Both the position numbers and the translations under genes were made by a program. 64,000 nt of DNA from Phycisphaera sp. (GTDB lineage Bacteria > Planctomycetota > Phycisphaerae > Phycisphaerales > Zrk34), in assembly GCA_016125285.1 (NCBI GenBank), contig WGMA01000015.1:39739-103738 (forward strand). Reading direction: 5' to 3'. The notes beneath the pieces are model-generated. The model ran no database searches. It worked only from the letters and a program-made list of their open reading frames with translations, and was not told the DNA's origin. Positions 44,576 through 52,894 of this stretch are shown here, in pieces; within the stretch, counting starts at the first letter, position 1, and each line of letters starts with the position of its first letter.

Positions 44576-44751
44576 CGCCGCTTTGGTGGTGTCCAAATGC
44601 AGGACACGGGCTGATGTTTCGTCAGCCGGGTCAGATTACCCGTCCTTGGCGCCCCCGCCGTATGGGTTTACCCGGCGGGTGCCCCACCGGGTAAACCCAT
44701 ACGGCGGGGGCTGCACTCTGGTGTTGCAGCCGCGCTGCAAGCAAGGTGGCG
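44576..44751 (+). ncRNA. Candidate retron msr-msd RNA
   Basis: About 176 nt between carA and the reverse transcriptase gene have retron RNA architecture. The ends pair: a1 CGCCGCTTTG (44576-44585) with a2 CAAGGTGGCG (44742-44751), 10 pairs including two G-U. Inside, msr-like hairpins are GTGTCC/GGACAC (44589-44607, 7-nt loop), GGCTGA/TCAGCC (44609-44627, 7-nt loop) and GGGT/ACCC (44628-44641). A long msd-like hairpin follows with a perfect 25-bp stem (44651-44675 with 44687-44711, 11-nt loop), then TTGCAG/CTGCAA (44724-44740). An AT-rich TTGTACGATATTTT (44562-44575) directly precedes it. The branching G is not identified; G44586 next to a1 is a candidate. Confidence 0.7.
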
Positions 44752-44837
44752 CGGACGTGGGCTTGACGGCTCACGCCCGCATTCGATCGCTCGACGTCCG
44801 CCGCGATCCGCGGCCGCGTCCGATCTGGGGATGTCTC

Positions 44838-45806
44838 ATGGGGCTGTTCGGCTTTATCAAGGGACTGCTCGGCGGCGGGGCGGGTGATCCGCGCAAGGAC
44901 CCCACCGCGTCGTTCAAGCGCGAGCGTCCGCCGACGTCCGAGCGCGCTGCGCCGCCGCGCCGACGCGGGTCGCGGCGGCCGCGTGACATCGCCGCGCTCG
45001 CCGCGTGGATCGGCGTCGGCGAGCGCGAGCTGACACGCGTGTCGCCCAGCTATCAGACCTTCTTCATCCCCAAACGCAACGGCGACCGCCGTCGCATCGA
45101 CGCGCCGTCCGCCGAGCTGAAGACGCTGCAGCGGCGCATCAACCGCAAGCTGCTGCGCCGCCTCAAGACCCACCGCGCCGCGACCGGCTTCGAGCGCGGC
45201 CGGTCGATCGCCACGAACGCCGCCGCCCACACGGGCAACGCCGTGGTCGTCCAGATGGACATCCGCGACTTCTTTCCGTCGACGACCACGCAGCGCGTGC
45301 TCGACTACTTCCGCGCGATCGGCTGGGAGGATGACGCCGCCAGACTCCTGGTCGATCTGACCACGCACGAGGGCGGCCTGCCGCAGGGCGCGCCCACCAG
45401 CCCGCGGCTCAGCAACCTCGTCAACCATCAACTCGACGCCCGTCTCGACCGTCTCGCCGCGCGGTGTCACGCCGCGTACACCCGCTACGCCGACGACATC
45501 ACCTTCTCCTTCGCCGACGGCGACCCGCTCGTCGTGCGTCGCGTCATCCGCGCCACGAAGTCGATCCTTGCCGAGCACGGCTACCGCATCCACCACCGCC
45601 GCAAGCTGCACATCCGCAGGCGTCACGAGCGTCAGGTCGTCACGGGGCTGGTCGTCAACGACCGCGCGAACCTGCCGCGCCACACCCGCCGCTGGCTGCG
45701 GGCCGTCGAGCACCGCCTCATGACGACCGGGTCCGCGACGCTGACCGAGTCGCAGCTGGCCGGGTGGCGGGCGCTGCGCCAGATGATCGATCGCGAGCGC
45801 GGCTGA
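44838..45806 (+). CDS. Retron-type reverse transcriptase
   Basis: A 322-residue RT of retron size. Catalytic aspartates are D141 (VQMDIRDFFPS) and D219/D220 (TRYADDITFS). The retron-specific NAxxH is N127-A-A-A-H131, and VTG is V268-T-G270 in VTGLVVND. QGAPTSP (183-189) is the usual template-grip motif. About 60 residues precede the core and begin with a short hydrophobic MGLFGFIKGLLGGG followed by an Arg-rich linker, unlike a typical retron start. The ATG at 44838 has GGGG upstream and lies 87 nt after the candidate msd RNA. No toxin, ATPase or other effector is adjacent, so it looks like an orphan or compact retron. Group II intron RT is excluded by the lack of maturase and intron ends. Confidence 0.9.
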   Translation: MGLFGFIKGLLGGGAGDPRKDPTASFKRERPPTSERAAPPRRRGSRRPRDIAALAAWIGVGERELTRVSPSYQTFFIPKRNGDRRRIDAPSAELKTLQRRINRKLLRRLKTHRAATGFERGRSIATNAAAHTGNAVVVQMDIRDFFPSTTTQRVLDYFRAIGWEDDAARLLVDLTTHEGGLPQGAPTSPRLSNLVNHQLDARLDRLAARCHAAYTRYADDITFSFADGDPLVVRRVIRATKSILAEHGYRIHHRRKLHIRRRHERQVVTGLVVNDRANLPRHTRRWLRAVEHRLMTTGSATLTESQLAGWRALRQMIDRERG

Positions 45807-45879
45807 GCGGCGTCGCGATGCGGTCCCGGCGGAATCTCCTGATAGAATGGATCGGATCGCCACACGCGGAGGAGACGTG

Positions 45880-46167
45880 ATGCCTACCTACGAGTACGAA
45901 ATCATCAACAAGGACGGCTCGCCCGGCGAGCGGTTCGACGTGTTTCAGAAGATGAGCGACGCGCCGCTGACCAAGCACCCCGAGACCGGCAAGCCCGTGC
46001 GCCGCGTGATCTCCGCGCCGCACATCGCCGGGAAGTTCAGCCCGCTGACGATGGGCAAGGGCCTGGACAAGAAGCTCGACCGCCTGGGCATGACCAAGTA
46101 CAGCCGCGAGGGCGGCGACGCGATCCGCAAGTCCGGCAAGGGCCCGGACGTGATCAGCGGACTCTAG
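45880..46167 (+). CDS. FmdB-like protein without the zinc-ribbon cysteines
   Basis: A 95-residue protein starting MPTYEYEI, the hallmark of FmdB-type small proteins, and continuing [15 protein letters not shown] and VRRVISAP in family order. Normal FmdB proteins have a CxxC...CxxC zinc ribbon; here no cysteine is present and acidic/basic residues fill the positions. The ATG at 45880 has GGAGGAG upstream. It follows the retron RT by 73 bp on the same strand and could share a transcript, but similar genes are widespread in planctomycetes without retrons, so no functional link is claimed. Confidence 0.75.
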   Translation: MPTYEYEIINKDGSPGERFDVFQKMSDAPLTKHPETGKPVRRVISAPHIAGKFSPLTMGKGLDKKLDRLGMTKYSREGGDAIRKSGKGPDVISGL

Positions 46168-46225
46168 CGGAGGAGACAGGAGGCAGTTGTGCACGTGTGG
46201 TGACTGTTTCCTGTCCACTGAAACG

Positions 46226-48388
46226 ATGCGAAGCGCGTTCGACGTCATCGTGATCGGCGGCGGGCACGCCGGGGCCGAGGCGGCCTGGGCGGCGGCGAAC
46301 ATGCTGCGCGCCGAGTGGGACGAGTCGCGCGGCCAGCGCGGTCGCGTCGCGCTGGTCACCATGGACCCGTCGCGCATCGGGCAGATGTCGTGCAACCCGG
46401 CCATCGGTGGGCTCGCCAAGGGCCAGATCGTCCGCGAGATCGACGCGCTCGGCGGACTGATGGGACTCGCCGCCGACGCCACCGGCATCCAGTTCCGCGT
46501 GCTCAACCAGTCCAAGGGATCCGCCGTGCGCGGCCCGCGCTGCCAGTCCGACAAGTACGCCTACGCCGTCGAGGTCCAACGCCTGCTCGCCACGCGTCGC
46601 AACCTCACGATCGTCGGCGCGTCTGTCGAACGCATCGTCGTCGAAGACAATGTGTGCAAGGGCGTGATCATCAAGACGACCGGTGCGACTCGCTTCAGCG
46701 CGTCGCACGACGAACCCCACGCCCGCGCCTCCGACTGCTGCGGCGACTTCGGCGACATCGCCACCGCCGACAAGTCCATCCGACTCGACGCCCGCGCCGT
46801 CGTGCTCACCACCGGCACCTTCATGCGCGGCCTGATGCACACCGGCCCGCAGCGCACGCCCGGCGGGCGCGTCGGTGAGTCCGCGGCCGTCGGCATCTCC
46901 GATCACCTCCGCGAACTCGGCTTCGAGCTCGGCCGCCTCAAGACCGGCACGCCCCCGCGCCTCGACGCCACCACCATCGACTTCGCCGCGCTCGAATCCC
47001 AGCCCGGCGACGAGCACCCGCAACCCTTCAGCGATATGTCGATGCTCCCTCTCCCCCCGGGAGAGGGCCGGGGTGAGGGATCATCGCTCGCATACGAAAA
47101 GATCGCCGCCCGCTTCCCCGTCCTCCCCCAGGTCCCGTGCCACATCACGCACACCTCCGCGGAGGTCCACGACCGCATCCGCGCCAACCTCGACCGCGCG
47201 CCGATGTACAACGGGCAGATCGACGCCAGCTCCGGCCCGCGCTACTGCCCGTCCATCGAGGACAAGGTCGTCCGCTTCGCCGACAAGACCTCGCATCACG
47301 TGTTCCTCGAGCCCGAATCGCTGAGCACCAACGAGGTCTACTGCAACGGCATCTCCACGTCGCTGCCCGCCGACGTGCAGGACCACATCGTCGCTCACCT
47401 GCCCGGCTGCGAGCACGCGACAATCCTGCGGTACGGGTACGCGGTGGAGTACGACATGGTCTGGCCGCACCAGATCGACGCGACGTGCATGACCAAACGC
47501 GTGCCCGGGTTCTTCCTCGCCGGGCAGATCAACGGCACCACCGGCTACGAGGAAGCGGCGGGGCAGGGCGTCGTCGCGGGCGTCAACGCCGTGCTCTACG
47601 CACGCGGCGACGATCCGCTGCGGCTGCGGCGCGATCAGGCGTACATCGGCGTGCTGATGGATGACCTCGTGACGAAGGTCCCGCGCGAGCCTTATCGCAT
47701 GTTTACCAGTCGGGCCGAGCATCGGTTGCTGCTGCGGTCGGACAACGCGCCGGATCGTCTCACCGCGCTCGGCCGCGAGCTGGGTCTCGTCGACGACGCC
47801 CGCTGGTCGATGTACGGCGAACGCCGCGCCGCGATCGAATCGCTCGCGGCGCTGTGCCGCCGCGTCCGCGCCCGCGGTCTCGATGAGTCACAACCGCCCA
47901 CTCTGCTCGACTACCTCAAGCGCCCCGACGTCGACGAACACACGCTCGCCGCGCAGCTCGCGTCGCTCGATGCGTGTGCAACTGATCGAGCGGGTGCCAC
48001 TGGCGGCTCGCCCGCCAGTGCATCGGCTGATGATTCAACGGCGTCGGAGCACTGGCGGACAAGCCGCCAGTGGCACCCTGATACCCAGTGGCACGCCGAC
48101 ACGCTGCCACCGCTCGCGCACGACCGCCGCATCCACACGGCCCTGATCAGCGAAGTGAAATACGCGGGCTTCATCGACCGCCACCGCCGCATGCACGAAC
48201 GCCTCGAGCAACTCGACGCCCGCGAGCTGCCGACCGACGTCGACTACCACACGATCCACGGCATGCGCAACGAAGCCCGCCACGTCCTCACGAAGTTCCG
48301 CCCCGCAACGCTCGGCCAGGCCGGCCGCCTCGCGGGCATCACACCTGCGGATCTGACGGTGCTGAGTTTCGCGTTGGATTTGAAGTAG
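46226..48388 (+). CDS. mnmG: tRNA uridine-5-carboxymethylaminomethyl modification enzyme MnmG with inserted segments
   Basis: The FAD-dependent partner of MnmE that modifies wobble uridine in several tRNAs. Family motifs are [17 protein letters not shown] for [43 protein letters not shown] and the C-terminal [15 protein letters not shown]. At 720 residues it is about 90 longer than usual. Extra segments are near residues 157-188 (a Cys/Asp-rich piece), around 274-287 (a half copy of the CCCCTCTCC repeat) and around 589-620 (a palindromic repeat). The frame stays open through all of them. The ATG at 46226 matches the family start; a TTG at 46187 with AGGAGG upstream is possible. Whether the enzyme is active is not known. 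Confidence 0.9.
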   Translation: MRSAFDVIVIGGGHAGAEAAWAAANMLRAEWDESRGQRGRVALVTMDPSRIGQMSCNPAIGGLAKGQIVREIDALGGLMGLAADATGIQFRVLNQSKGSAVRGPRCQSDKYAYAVEVQRLLATRRNLTIVGASVERIVVEDNVCKGVIIKTTGATRFSASHDEPHARASDCCGDFGDIATADKSIRLDARAVVLTTGTFMRGLMHTGPQRTPGGRVGESAAVGISDHLRELGFELGRLKTGTPPRLDATTIDFAALESQPGDEHPQPFSDMSMLPLPPGEGRGEGSSLAYEKIAARFPVLPQVPCHITHTSAEVHDRIRANLDRAPMYNGQIDASSGPRYCPSIEDKVVRFADKTSHHVFLEPESLSTNEVYCNGISTSLPADVQDHIVAHLPGCEHATILRYGYAVEYDMVWPHQIDATCMTKRVPGFFLAGQINGTTGYEEAAGQGVVAGVNAVLYARGDDPLRLRRDQAYIGVLMDDLVTKVPREPYRMFTSRAEHRLLLRSDNAPDRLTALGRELGLVDDARWSMYGERRAAIESLAALCRRVRARGLDESQPPTLLDYLKRPDVDEHTLAAQLASLDACATDRAGATGGSPASASADDSTASEHWRTSRQWHPDTQWHADTLPPLAHDRRIHTALISEVKYAGFIDRHRRMHERLEQLDARELPTDVDYHTIHGMRNEARHVLTKFRPATLGQAGRLAGITPADLTVLSFALDLK
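47047..47079. repeat. Half copy of the CCCCTCTCC element inside mnmG
   Basis: CCCTCTCC...GGAGAGGG followed by CCGGGGTGAGGG. It matches the reverse complement of the right end of the intergenic copies at 34649-34780 and 48401-48532. It is translated in frame as about 11 residues ([14 protein letters not shown] region). Confidence 0.85.
47992..48078. repeat. CCACTGGCGG palindromic repeat pair inside mnmG
   Basis: GGGTGCCACTGGCGGC (47992-48007) and GCCGCCAGTGGCACCC (48063-48078) are perfect 16-bp inverted arms. Nested between them CCGCCAGTGC (48012-48021) faces GCACTGGCGG (48049-48058). Each half is itself a hairpin, so this is a double palindrome of REP type, in frame within the coding sequence. 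Confidence 0.88.
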
Positions 48389-48400
48389 ATGCGATCTGAA

Positions 48401-48532
48401 CCCCTCTCCCCCGGGTGGGGGAGAACTTGGGTGAGAGGGTCGATTCTTCGAATGCGGCGCACCACGCGGAAGCATGTGACACGTTCGAAGGATTCACCCT
48501 CACCCCGACCCTCTCCCTCATGGGAGAGGGGG
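48401..48532. repeat. CCCCTCTCC palindromic element, copy 2
   Basis: This starts CCCCTCTCCCCCGGGTGGGG and ends with a complementary CTCATGGGAGAGGGG-like arm. The middle has TTCTTCGAA...TTCGAAGGATTC, so the whole element is an imperfect palindrome of about 130 bp. It fills the gap between mnmG and the convergent amidohydrolase-like gene. Confidence 0.85.
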
Positions 48533-48578
48533 CTTGCCACCTGTGCATCGACACAACACCTCCGCGTTCCGCGTTGCA

Positions 48579-49472
48579 TCACTTCGTCACGTCGAGGTCC
48601 GCGTGGATCTTGAGGTATTCGACGACCGCATCGGCGAGTGCGGCGGCGAACTTCTTGCGGCTGGCGTCGGTGTTGCGCACGCCCGGGCCGGGGGTTTCGA
48701 TCTGGAGGCCGGAGATCGTACCGCCCTGCGATGAGCCGTAGCTGCTGGTGCAGTAGCCGCCGTTGAAGTATTTGCCATCGCCGTTGTCGCGGTGCTGCGG
48801 CGAGGGCACGCAGGGGATGCCGTGCTTTTCGAGCAGGCCGCCGAGGCTGGTCGGGCCGCGGAGCAGTTCGGCGAAGGTCGCCTTCGTGCGCGTGGCGAGG
48901 TCCTTGAGGCTCGACTTCCCGGCGAGCTTGTTCACGGCGTCGTCGTCCAGCTTGAGCTCCGCGTGCTTGAGCAGGTAGCCGAGTTCGCAGCGCGGCTCGG
49001 GGTGGGCGTGGCCGTGCAGGTCGATGTAGAACCCCTGGCCGAACCGCTTCGTTACGCCGTCGCGCGCCTCGGCGATCAGGCCGTGGTACGCACGCCAGAG
49101 TTTCTCGCCGCCGGGGCTCGCGGCCACGGCGTCCTCGACGGGCCGGTTGCAGTCGACCTTGACGCGGTGCATGTGATCGATGATCACGTGGGCGTGCTTC
49201 CCGGTGCGCTTGAAATACGCCTCGGCGAAGTCGCGCGCGAGCTTGTCGGTGTTCGTGTCGCTGAGCAGCACGCCGGTCGTCCGGTCCGGCACGTCGTCGG
49301 GCTTGATGCGCCCGCCGTGCGGCGCCGACAAAATCACCGGCGTGTCCCCGACGATGTATTCGACGAACTTGTCATCGGCGAACCGCGATTCGCCGGGCTT
49401 CACGTCGTCGGCGCGCAGGCACGGCGACATCACGCACAGAAGCATCACAGTGGTGGTCAACGAAATACGCAT
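48579..49472 (-). CDS. Exported N-formylglutamate amidohydrolase-like protein
   Basis: A 297-residue protein with a signal peptide (MRISLTTTVMLLCVMSP, cleavage near LRADD). The catalytic fold resembles N-formylglutamate amidohydrolase: SAPHGG for the first metal ligands, IDHMHRVKVDCNRP and IDLHGHAH for the second site. The family cleaves formyl or similar amides in histidine breakdown, but export suggests a different substrate, such as a peptidoglycan or acyl compound. The ATG at 49472 has GGAG upstream. A dispersed repeat sits between this gene and the FIST gene. Confidence 0.75.
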   Translation of the reverse strand: MRISLTTTVMLLCVMSPCLRADDVKPGESRFADDKFVEYIVGDTPVILSAPHGGRIKPDDVPDRTTGVLLSDTNTDKLARDFAEAYFKRTGKHAHVIIDHMHRVKVDCNRPVEDAVAASPGGEKLWRAYHGLIAEARDGVTKRFGQGFYIDLHGHAHPEPRCELGYLLKHAELKLDDDAVNKLAGKSSLKDLATRTKATFAELLRGPTSLGGLLEKHGIPCVPSPQHRDNGDGKYFNGGYCTSSYGSSQGGTISGLQIETPGPGVRNTDASRKKFAAALADAVVEYLKIHADLDVTK

Positions 49473-49506
49473 CAGGGAATCTCCACCGTGCCCATCGGTT
49501 GAGGTT

Positions 49507-49590
49507 TCACCGCAGAGGCCGCTGAGGGCGCAGAGGAAACCGAAAGCAACTCTTTCTGAATCTCTGCGGTCTCCGCGTCCTCTGCGGTGA
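49507..49590. repeat. TCACCGCAGAGG inverted repeat
   Basis: TCACCGCAGAGG (49507-49518) and CCTCTGCGGTGA (49579-49590) are perfect 12-bp inverted arms; the interior also pairs partly (GAGGGCGCAGAG with CTCTGCGGTCTCCGCG). It lies between two minus-strand genes. Confidence 0.8.
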
Positions 49591-49615
49591 TATCTCTGAC
49601 TCGCGACGTCGAAGT

Positions 49616-50842
49616 CTACACCGCTCCTTCGCCGTTTTCCTTCGGGCGGAACACGGCGAGCGACGAGGTGAACCCATGCAGGAAGTTCTGGTGGCCGATG
49701 GGGCCGATTTCTCCGGCGGCGAAGAAGCCTGCGAGGGGGACGTTGTCGAGCGCGGTGCGGATGATGTTCGACTCGATGTTGGGGTCGCCGAAGAGGTTCG
49801 TGCCGCGTCCGTTGCAGGTGCAGAGCAGTGCGCCAGCGGCCGGTCCGTGTAGCTTCTGGCCTTCGAGCAGCATCTGCAAATCTTCCATGGCGGTGTGTCG
49901 GTCGCGGAGGTGGAACTGGATGGTCTGGCCGACGCGGACGAGGTCGTTGACGGCGATGTAGCCGCGCTGCCGATCGGCGCCGAGGATGTTGCGGACGAGG
50001 AAGTCGCCGCGCCCGAAGCGGTCCTTGTATTCGTTGACGACGCGTCCGACGAACAGGCCCTGTTCGAGCAGGGCGCGGTCGGCGGTTTCGAGTCGCTCGG
50101 TGGTTTCGTGGACGATCTGGAGGACGGGCTTGCCGCCGACCTCTTCGATGATGTTGTTGCGTGCTTTGGTGATGACCCAGGTGTCGCCGATGGGTCGGCA
50201 CCCCTGGCTGACGGTGCAGTCGACGCGGACGTCGCCGCCGATGGCGAAGCCGACCGCGCCGTCGTGGTGGAGGTCGCCGTTGAGCAGCAACCGGTTGTCG
50301 CCGCTGTGCGCCGCGCCGCTGGCCATGCCCCCGATGATTGGCACGCCGGGCAACGCCTCGTTGATCGCGGGCATGAGCTTGACCATCGGCGTCGTGTAGG
50401 GGTCGGCGAAAAACACGATGCCCGCCAGGTCGTCGCGGTGATCGGGGTGCCCGGTCAGCCGCTCGCGCAACAGGTGCGGGTCGTCCTTCGTCGCGGGCCA
50501 GTCAAGCTGATCGTGCGTGAACGGGTAAAGCCACGTGCGTGGCATGCGCCCGACGAGCACCGCGAGCCCCGCGCGTTCTTCGATCTCCACGCCGCTGCCA
50601 AGCACCGCGCCCGCCGTGACCCCCAGCGTCAACTGCGCCCGCAGCTTGTGCCGAAGCCAGCCGCCCACCCGCCCGAACGCGTTGCGGTGATGCGCTGATG
50701 CGAACACGATCGCCAGGTCTACCAGCCCCTCGCCCATCTGATCCATCGCCTCGCCGACCGCCTCCTCCAACGCCTCCTCGGTGTGGTCTTCGTCGCTGAT
50801 CGCCGAGGCGAACCGGAATGTCCCGATGGCGGGGGTGGTCAT
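49616..50842 (-). CDS. FIST-domain signal protein
   Basis: A 408-residue soluble protein with FIST N and C domains. The N-domain is seen in VDLAIVFASAHHRN, TLGVTAGAVLGSG and MPAINEALPGVPIIGGMASG. The C-domain appears in FLVRNILGADRQRGYIAVNDLVRVGQTIQFHLRD and the Cys-containing GALLCTCNGRG. The family is proposed to sense small ligands such as amino acids and pass the signal through a partner; here no linked kinase or diguanylate cyclase was seen. The start at 50842 begins MTTPAIGTFRFASA. Sequence and length are normal for the family. Confidence 0.88.
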   Translation of the reverse strand: MTTPAIGTFRFASAISDEDHTEEALEEAVGEAMDQMGEGLVDLAIVFASAHHRNAFGRVGGWLRHKLRAQLTLGVTAGAVLGSGVEIEERAGLAVLVGRMPRTWLYPFTHDQLDWPATKDDPHLLRERLTGHPDHRDDLAGIVFFADPYTTPMVKLMPAINEALPGVPIIGGMASGAAHSGDNRLLLNGDLHHDGAVGFAIGGDVRVDCTVSQGCRPIGDTWVITKARNNIIEEVGGKPVLQIVHETTERLETADRALLEQGLFVGRVVNEYKDRFGRGDFLVRNILGADRQRGYIAVNDLVRVGQTIQFHLRDRHTAMEDLQMLLEGQKLHGPAAGALLCTCNGRGTNLFGDPNIESNIIRTALDNVPLAGFFAAGEIGPIGHQNFLHGFTSSLAVFRPKENGEGAV

Positions 50843-50870
50843 GGGGGTTAGTATACCAACCGCTTGCGTG

Positions 50871-50970
50871 GGAATGACGAATGACGAAATCCGAATGACG
50901 AAACAACCGCCGCGCCGAGCGCGACGGAATGACGAATGACGAAACTCGAATGACGAATCAATGCTCGAAT
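50871..50970. repeat. GAATGACGAA repeat, left copy
   Basis: Tandem GAATGACGAATGACGAAA-like units. The last 45 bases (50926-50970) have an inverted copy at 51469-51513 with two mismatches. The AT-rich sequence contrasts with its surroundings, apart from a GC-rich interruption at 50905-50925. Confidence 0.88.
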
Positions 50971-50982
50971 GACCAATTCGGA

Positions 50983-51393
50983 CTAGCGTTCATTTTTGCG
51001 AGTCGTCAGACGTACCTCGGGTTGCATCGGAGATGATTTCCGGGTTTCGAGCGGTTTATTGGGAATCTCACTGCGAGGTTTCATGACTTGCCAATCGCTT
51101 GGGCAGTACGCAACCCATTGGTCATCAAACCAGACATAGTGAGGTCCATACTTCCACTCGAATGCCGCGATGCCTTGGGTGTCCGTGATAGCGGTCAAGG
51201 TAATCGGTGTATGAGCGTCCGGATCGTAGTGTCGTGGATCAAGCCAACTGTAGACTCGGGGGCCGGTGACTAATGCCACTCGCCGATCGGTTAACGGTTG
51301 CTTCGTTGATGTGTCCCTGAATTGATAAGCAATCGGTTGAGCCGAACTGCATCCGACGAGGCATGAAATCAAGAGCAGGACAACGAATCGCAT
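50983..51393 (-). CDS. Small lipoprotein of unknown function
   Basis: A 136-residue lipoprotein with a signal ending in the lipobox LVGC (Cys15). The mature part reads YQFRDTSTKQPLTDRRVALVTGPRVYSW and has the strand pattern of a small transthyretin-like or prealbumin-like beta domain, which often binds other surface proteins. It then ends in a basic, disordered tail. Gene-local GC is lower than in its neighbours. It is bracketed by inverted 45-bp repeats at 50926-50970 and 51469-51513. No catalytic motif is seen; the start at 51393 gives an intact signal. Confidence 0.65.
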   Translation of the reverse strand: MRFVVLLLISCLVGCSSAQPIAYQFRDTSTKQPLTDRRVALVTGPRVYSWLDPRHYDPDAHTPITLTAITDTQGIAAFEWKYGPHYVWFDDQWVAYCPSDWQVMKPRSEIPNKPLETRKSSPMQPEVRLTTRKNER

Positions 51394-51468
51394 GGCTTGA
51401 TGGTCTCGAACTTTGGTGAATATTCGATCACGCCCAACCCGCGCGTCGGAGTGTTTTGAGCATTGGGA

Positions 51469-51513
51469 ATTCGAGCATTGATTCGTTATTCGAATTTCGT
51501 CATTCGTCATTCC
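51469..51513. repeat. GAATGACGAA repeat, right copy (inverted)
   Basis: The reverse complement of 50926-50970 with 43 of 45 positions identical. The pair encloses the lipoprotein gene. It ends 11 bp before the stop of the M29 aminopeptidase gene. Confidence 0.9.
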
Positions 51514-51524
51514 CGCGCAGCGGT

Positions 51525-52679
51525 TCACGCCGGCCCAGGCCACCCCTCGAACACGAACCGCCCGTCCCGGCTGATCACTTCGCCGTCGACCTCGATCGTC
51601 CCGCCGGGGCGCAGGTCGCAGACCATGTCCCAGTGCAGGCCCGACTGATTATTGTTGCCCGTTTCGGGGTAGCCCATGCCGACCGCGGCGTGGAACGTGC
51701 CGCCGATCTTTTCGTCGAACAGCGTGTTCTTCGTGTAGCGCGTGATGTTGTAATTCGTGCCGATGGCGATCTCGCCGAGGTTGCGCGCGCCGGGGTCCTG
51801 GTCGAGCATGTCGATGAGGAAGTCGAGGTTCTTCGACGCCTTGGCATCCACCACGCGGCCGCGCTCGAAGGTGAGCTCGATGTCGTGCACCTCGCGGCCG
51901 TGGTGTACCGCGGGGAAGTGGTACCGCACGACGCCGTTGACGCCACCGTCGGGCGCGCCGAGGTTCGGGCCGGTGAACACCTCGCCGTCGGGGAAGTTTT
52001 CGTGCCCGCAGCAGTTCACCCACCGCATGCCCTCGACGTTCACCGTCAGGTCCGTGCCGTTGTCCGCACGGAACCGCACGACCTTCTTACCCGTGAGATA
52101 GTCGGCCACGAGCTGCTGCCGCGCCGCGATCTTCATCCACTCCGCCACCGGGTCCGCCTTATCGAGGTGCCCCGCGGCGAACACGAAATCCTCGTACTCC
52201 CGCAGGCTCATCTCCGCGTCCTGCGCCGACGCCGCGGTCGGGTACAGCGTCCCGCACCACGCCAGCTTTTTCGGGTCGTCCTTCGACAGCGCCGCGCGAC
52301 GCGCGAACACCTCCATCAGCGGCTTCCGCGCCGACGACGCCATCGCCTGCTTCTTCGCGTCCACGTTCGTCATCGCCTTCGTGTTCGTCTCCGCCCACAA
52401 CCCGATGCTCACGTCGACCGTCTCGATGTCGTGTACCGCCTGCTCCGACACGTGCCGCAGCTGCGCCTCGGACGCGTACTGGAAAAAGATCGTCGTGAAC
52501 GTGTCCGGCGACAACCGCAGCACCGGGTGCCCGCCCGCCTTGATCACCTGCTCGTACAACGCCTCGAACAGCGGCAGGCCGACCGGGTCGCCATGCAACC
52601 GCACCACCTGCCCGGGCTTCACACCCGTCGAGTAGTTCACCAGCACCGCCGCGAGTTGGTCGAGTCTCTGATCACGCAT
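51525..52679 (-). CDS. M29-family metal-dependent aminopeptidase
   Basis: A 384-residue cytosolic exopeptidase of the thermophilic aminopeptidase family. The metal-ligand blocks are in order: PDGEVFTGP (Glu), NLGEIAIGTN (Glu), GTFHAAVG (His) and SGLHWDMVCD (His and Asp). It removes N-terminal residues from peptides. The ATG at 52679 has AAGGAG 8 nt upstream and leads into RDQRLDQLAAVLV; a longer frame to 52856 crosses the intergenic region. It diverges from the ABC pair with about 215 bases between, which hold no promoter I could fix. Confidence 0.9.
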   Translation of the reverse strand: MRDQRLDQLAAVLVNYSTGVKPGQVVRLHGDPVGLPLFEALYEQVIKAGGHPVLRLSPDTFTTIFFQYASEAQLRHVSEQAVHDIETVDVSIGLWAETNTKAMTNVDAKKQAMASSARKPLMEVFARRAALSKDDPKKLAWCGTLYPTAASAQDAEMSLREYEDFVFAAGHLDKADPVAEWMKIAARQQLVADYLTGKKVVRFRADNGTDLTVNVEGMRWVNCCGHENFPDGEVFTGPNLGAPDGGVNGVVRYHFPAVHHGREVHDIELTFERGRVVDAKASKNLDFLIDMLDQDPGARNLGEIAIGTNYNITRYTKNTLFDEKIGGTFHAAVGMGYPETGNNNQSGLHWDMVCDLRPGGTIEVDGEVISRDGRFVFEGWPGPA

Positions 52680-52894
52680 CAGATAAGCTCCTTCCCCTAA
52701 ACGAAACGAACCCCACCTCGGAGAGCCCCATGCTATCGCGCGGCCGGAAAACCCGCCACGCGACGCGACGCCGCTCGCACAATCGCGAATCCCCCACGCC
52801 GGATTCCCGGCTCCGGGCCGGACGCGTTTTCTACGATTGAATACCACGCGGGTCACGACGCCGTACGACCCGCCCAGCGCAACGGGGGATGCGT

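Noticed and set aside
44651..44711. 25-bp hairpin as terminator of carA
   Set aside because: carA is transcribed away from it on the minus strand and the hairpin has no T-run; its position between a1 and a2 fits an msd better.
44838..45806. Group II intron or diversity-generating retroelement RT
   Set aside because: No maturase or endonuclease domain, no intron RNA ends, and no template/variable repeat or accessory Avd gene were seen; the NAxxH and VTG motifs point to a retron.
50871..50970. GAATGACGAA units as a CRISPR array
   Set aside because: Units are 7-10 bp with no unique spacers of constant length, and no cas genes are in the window.
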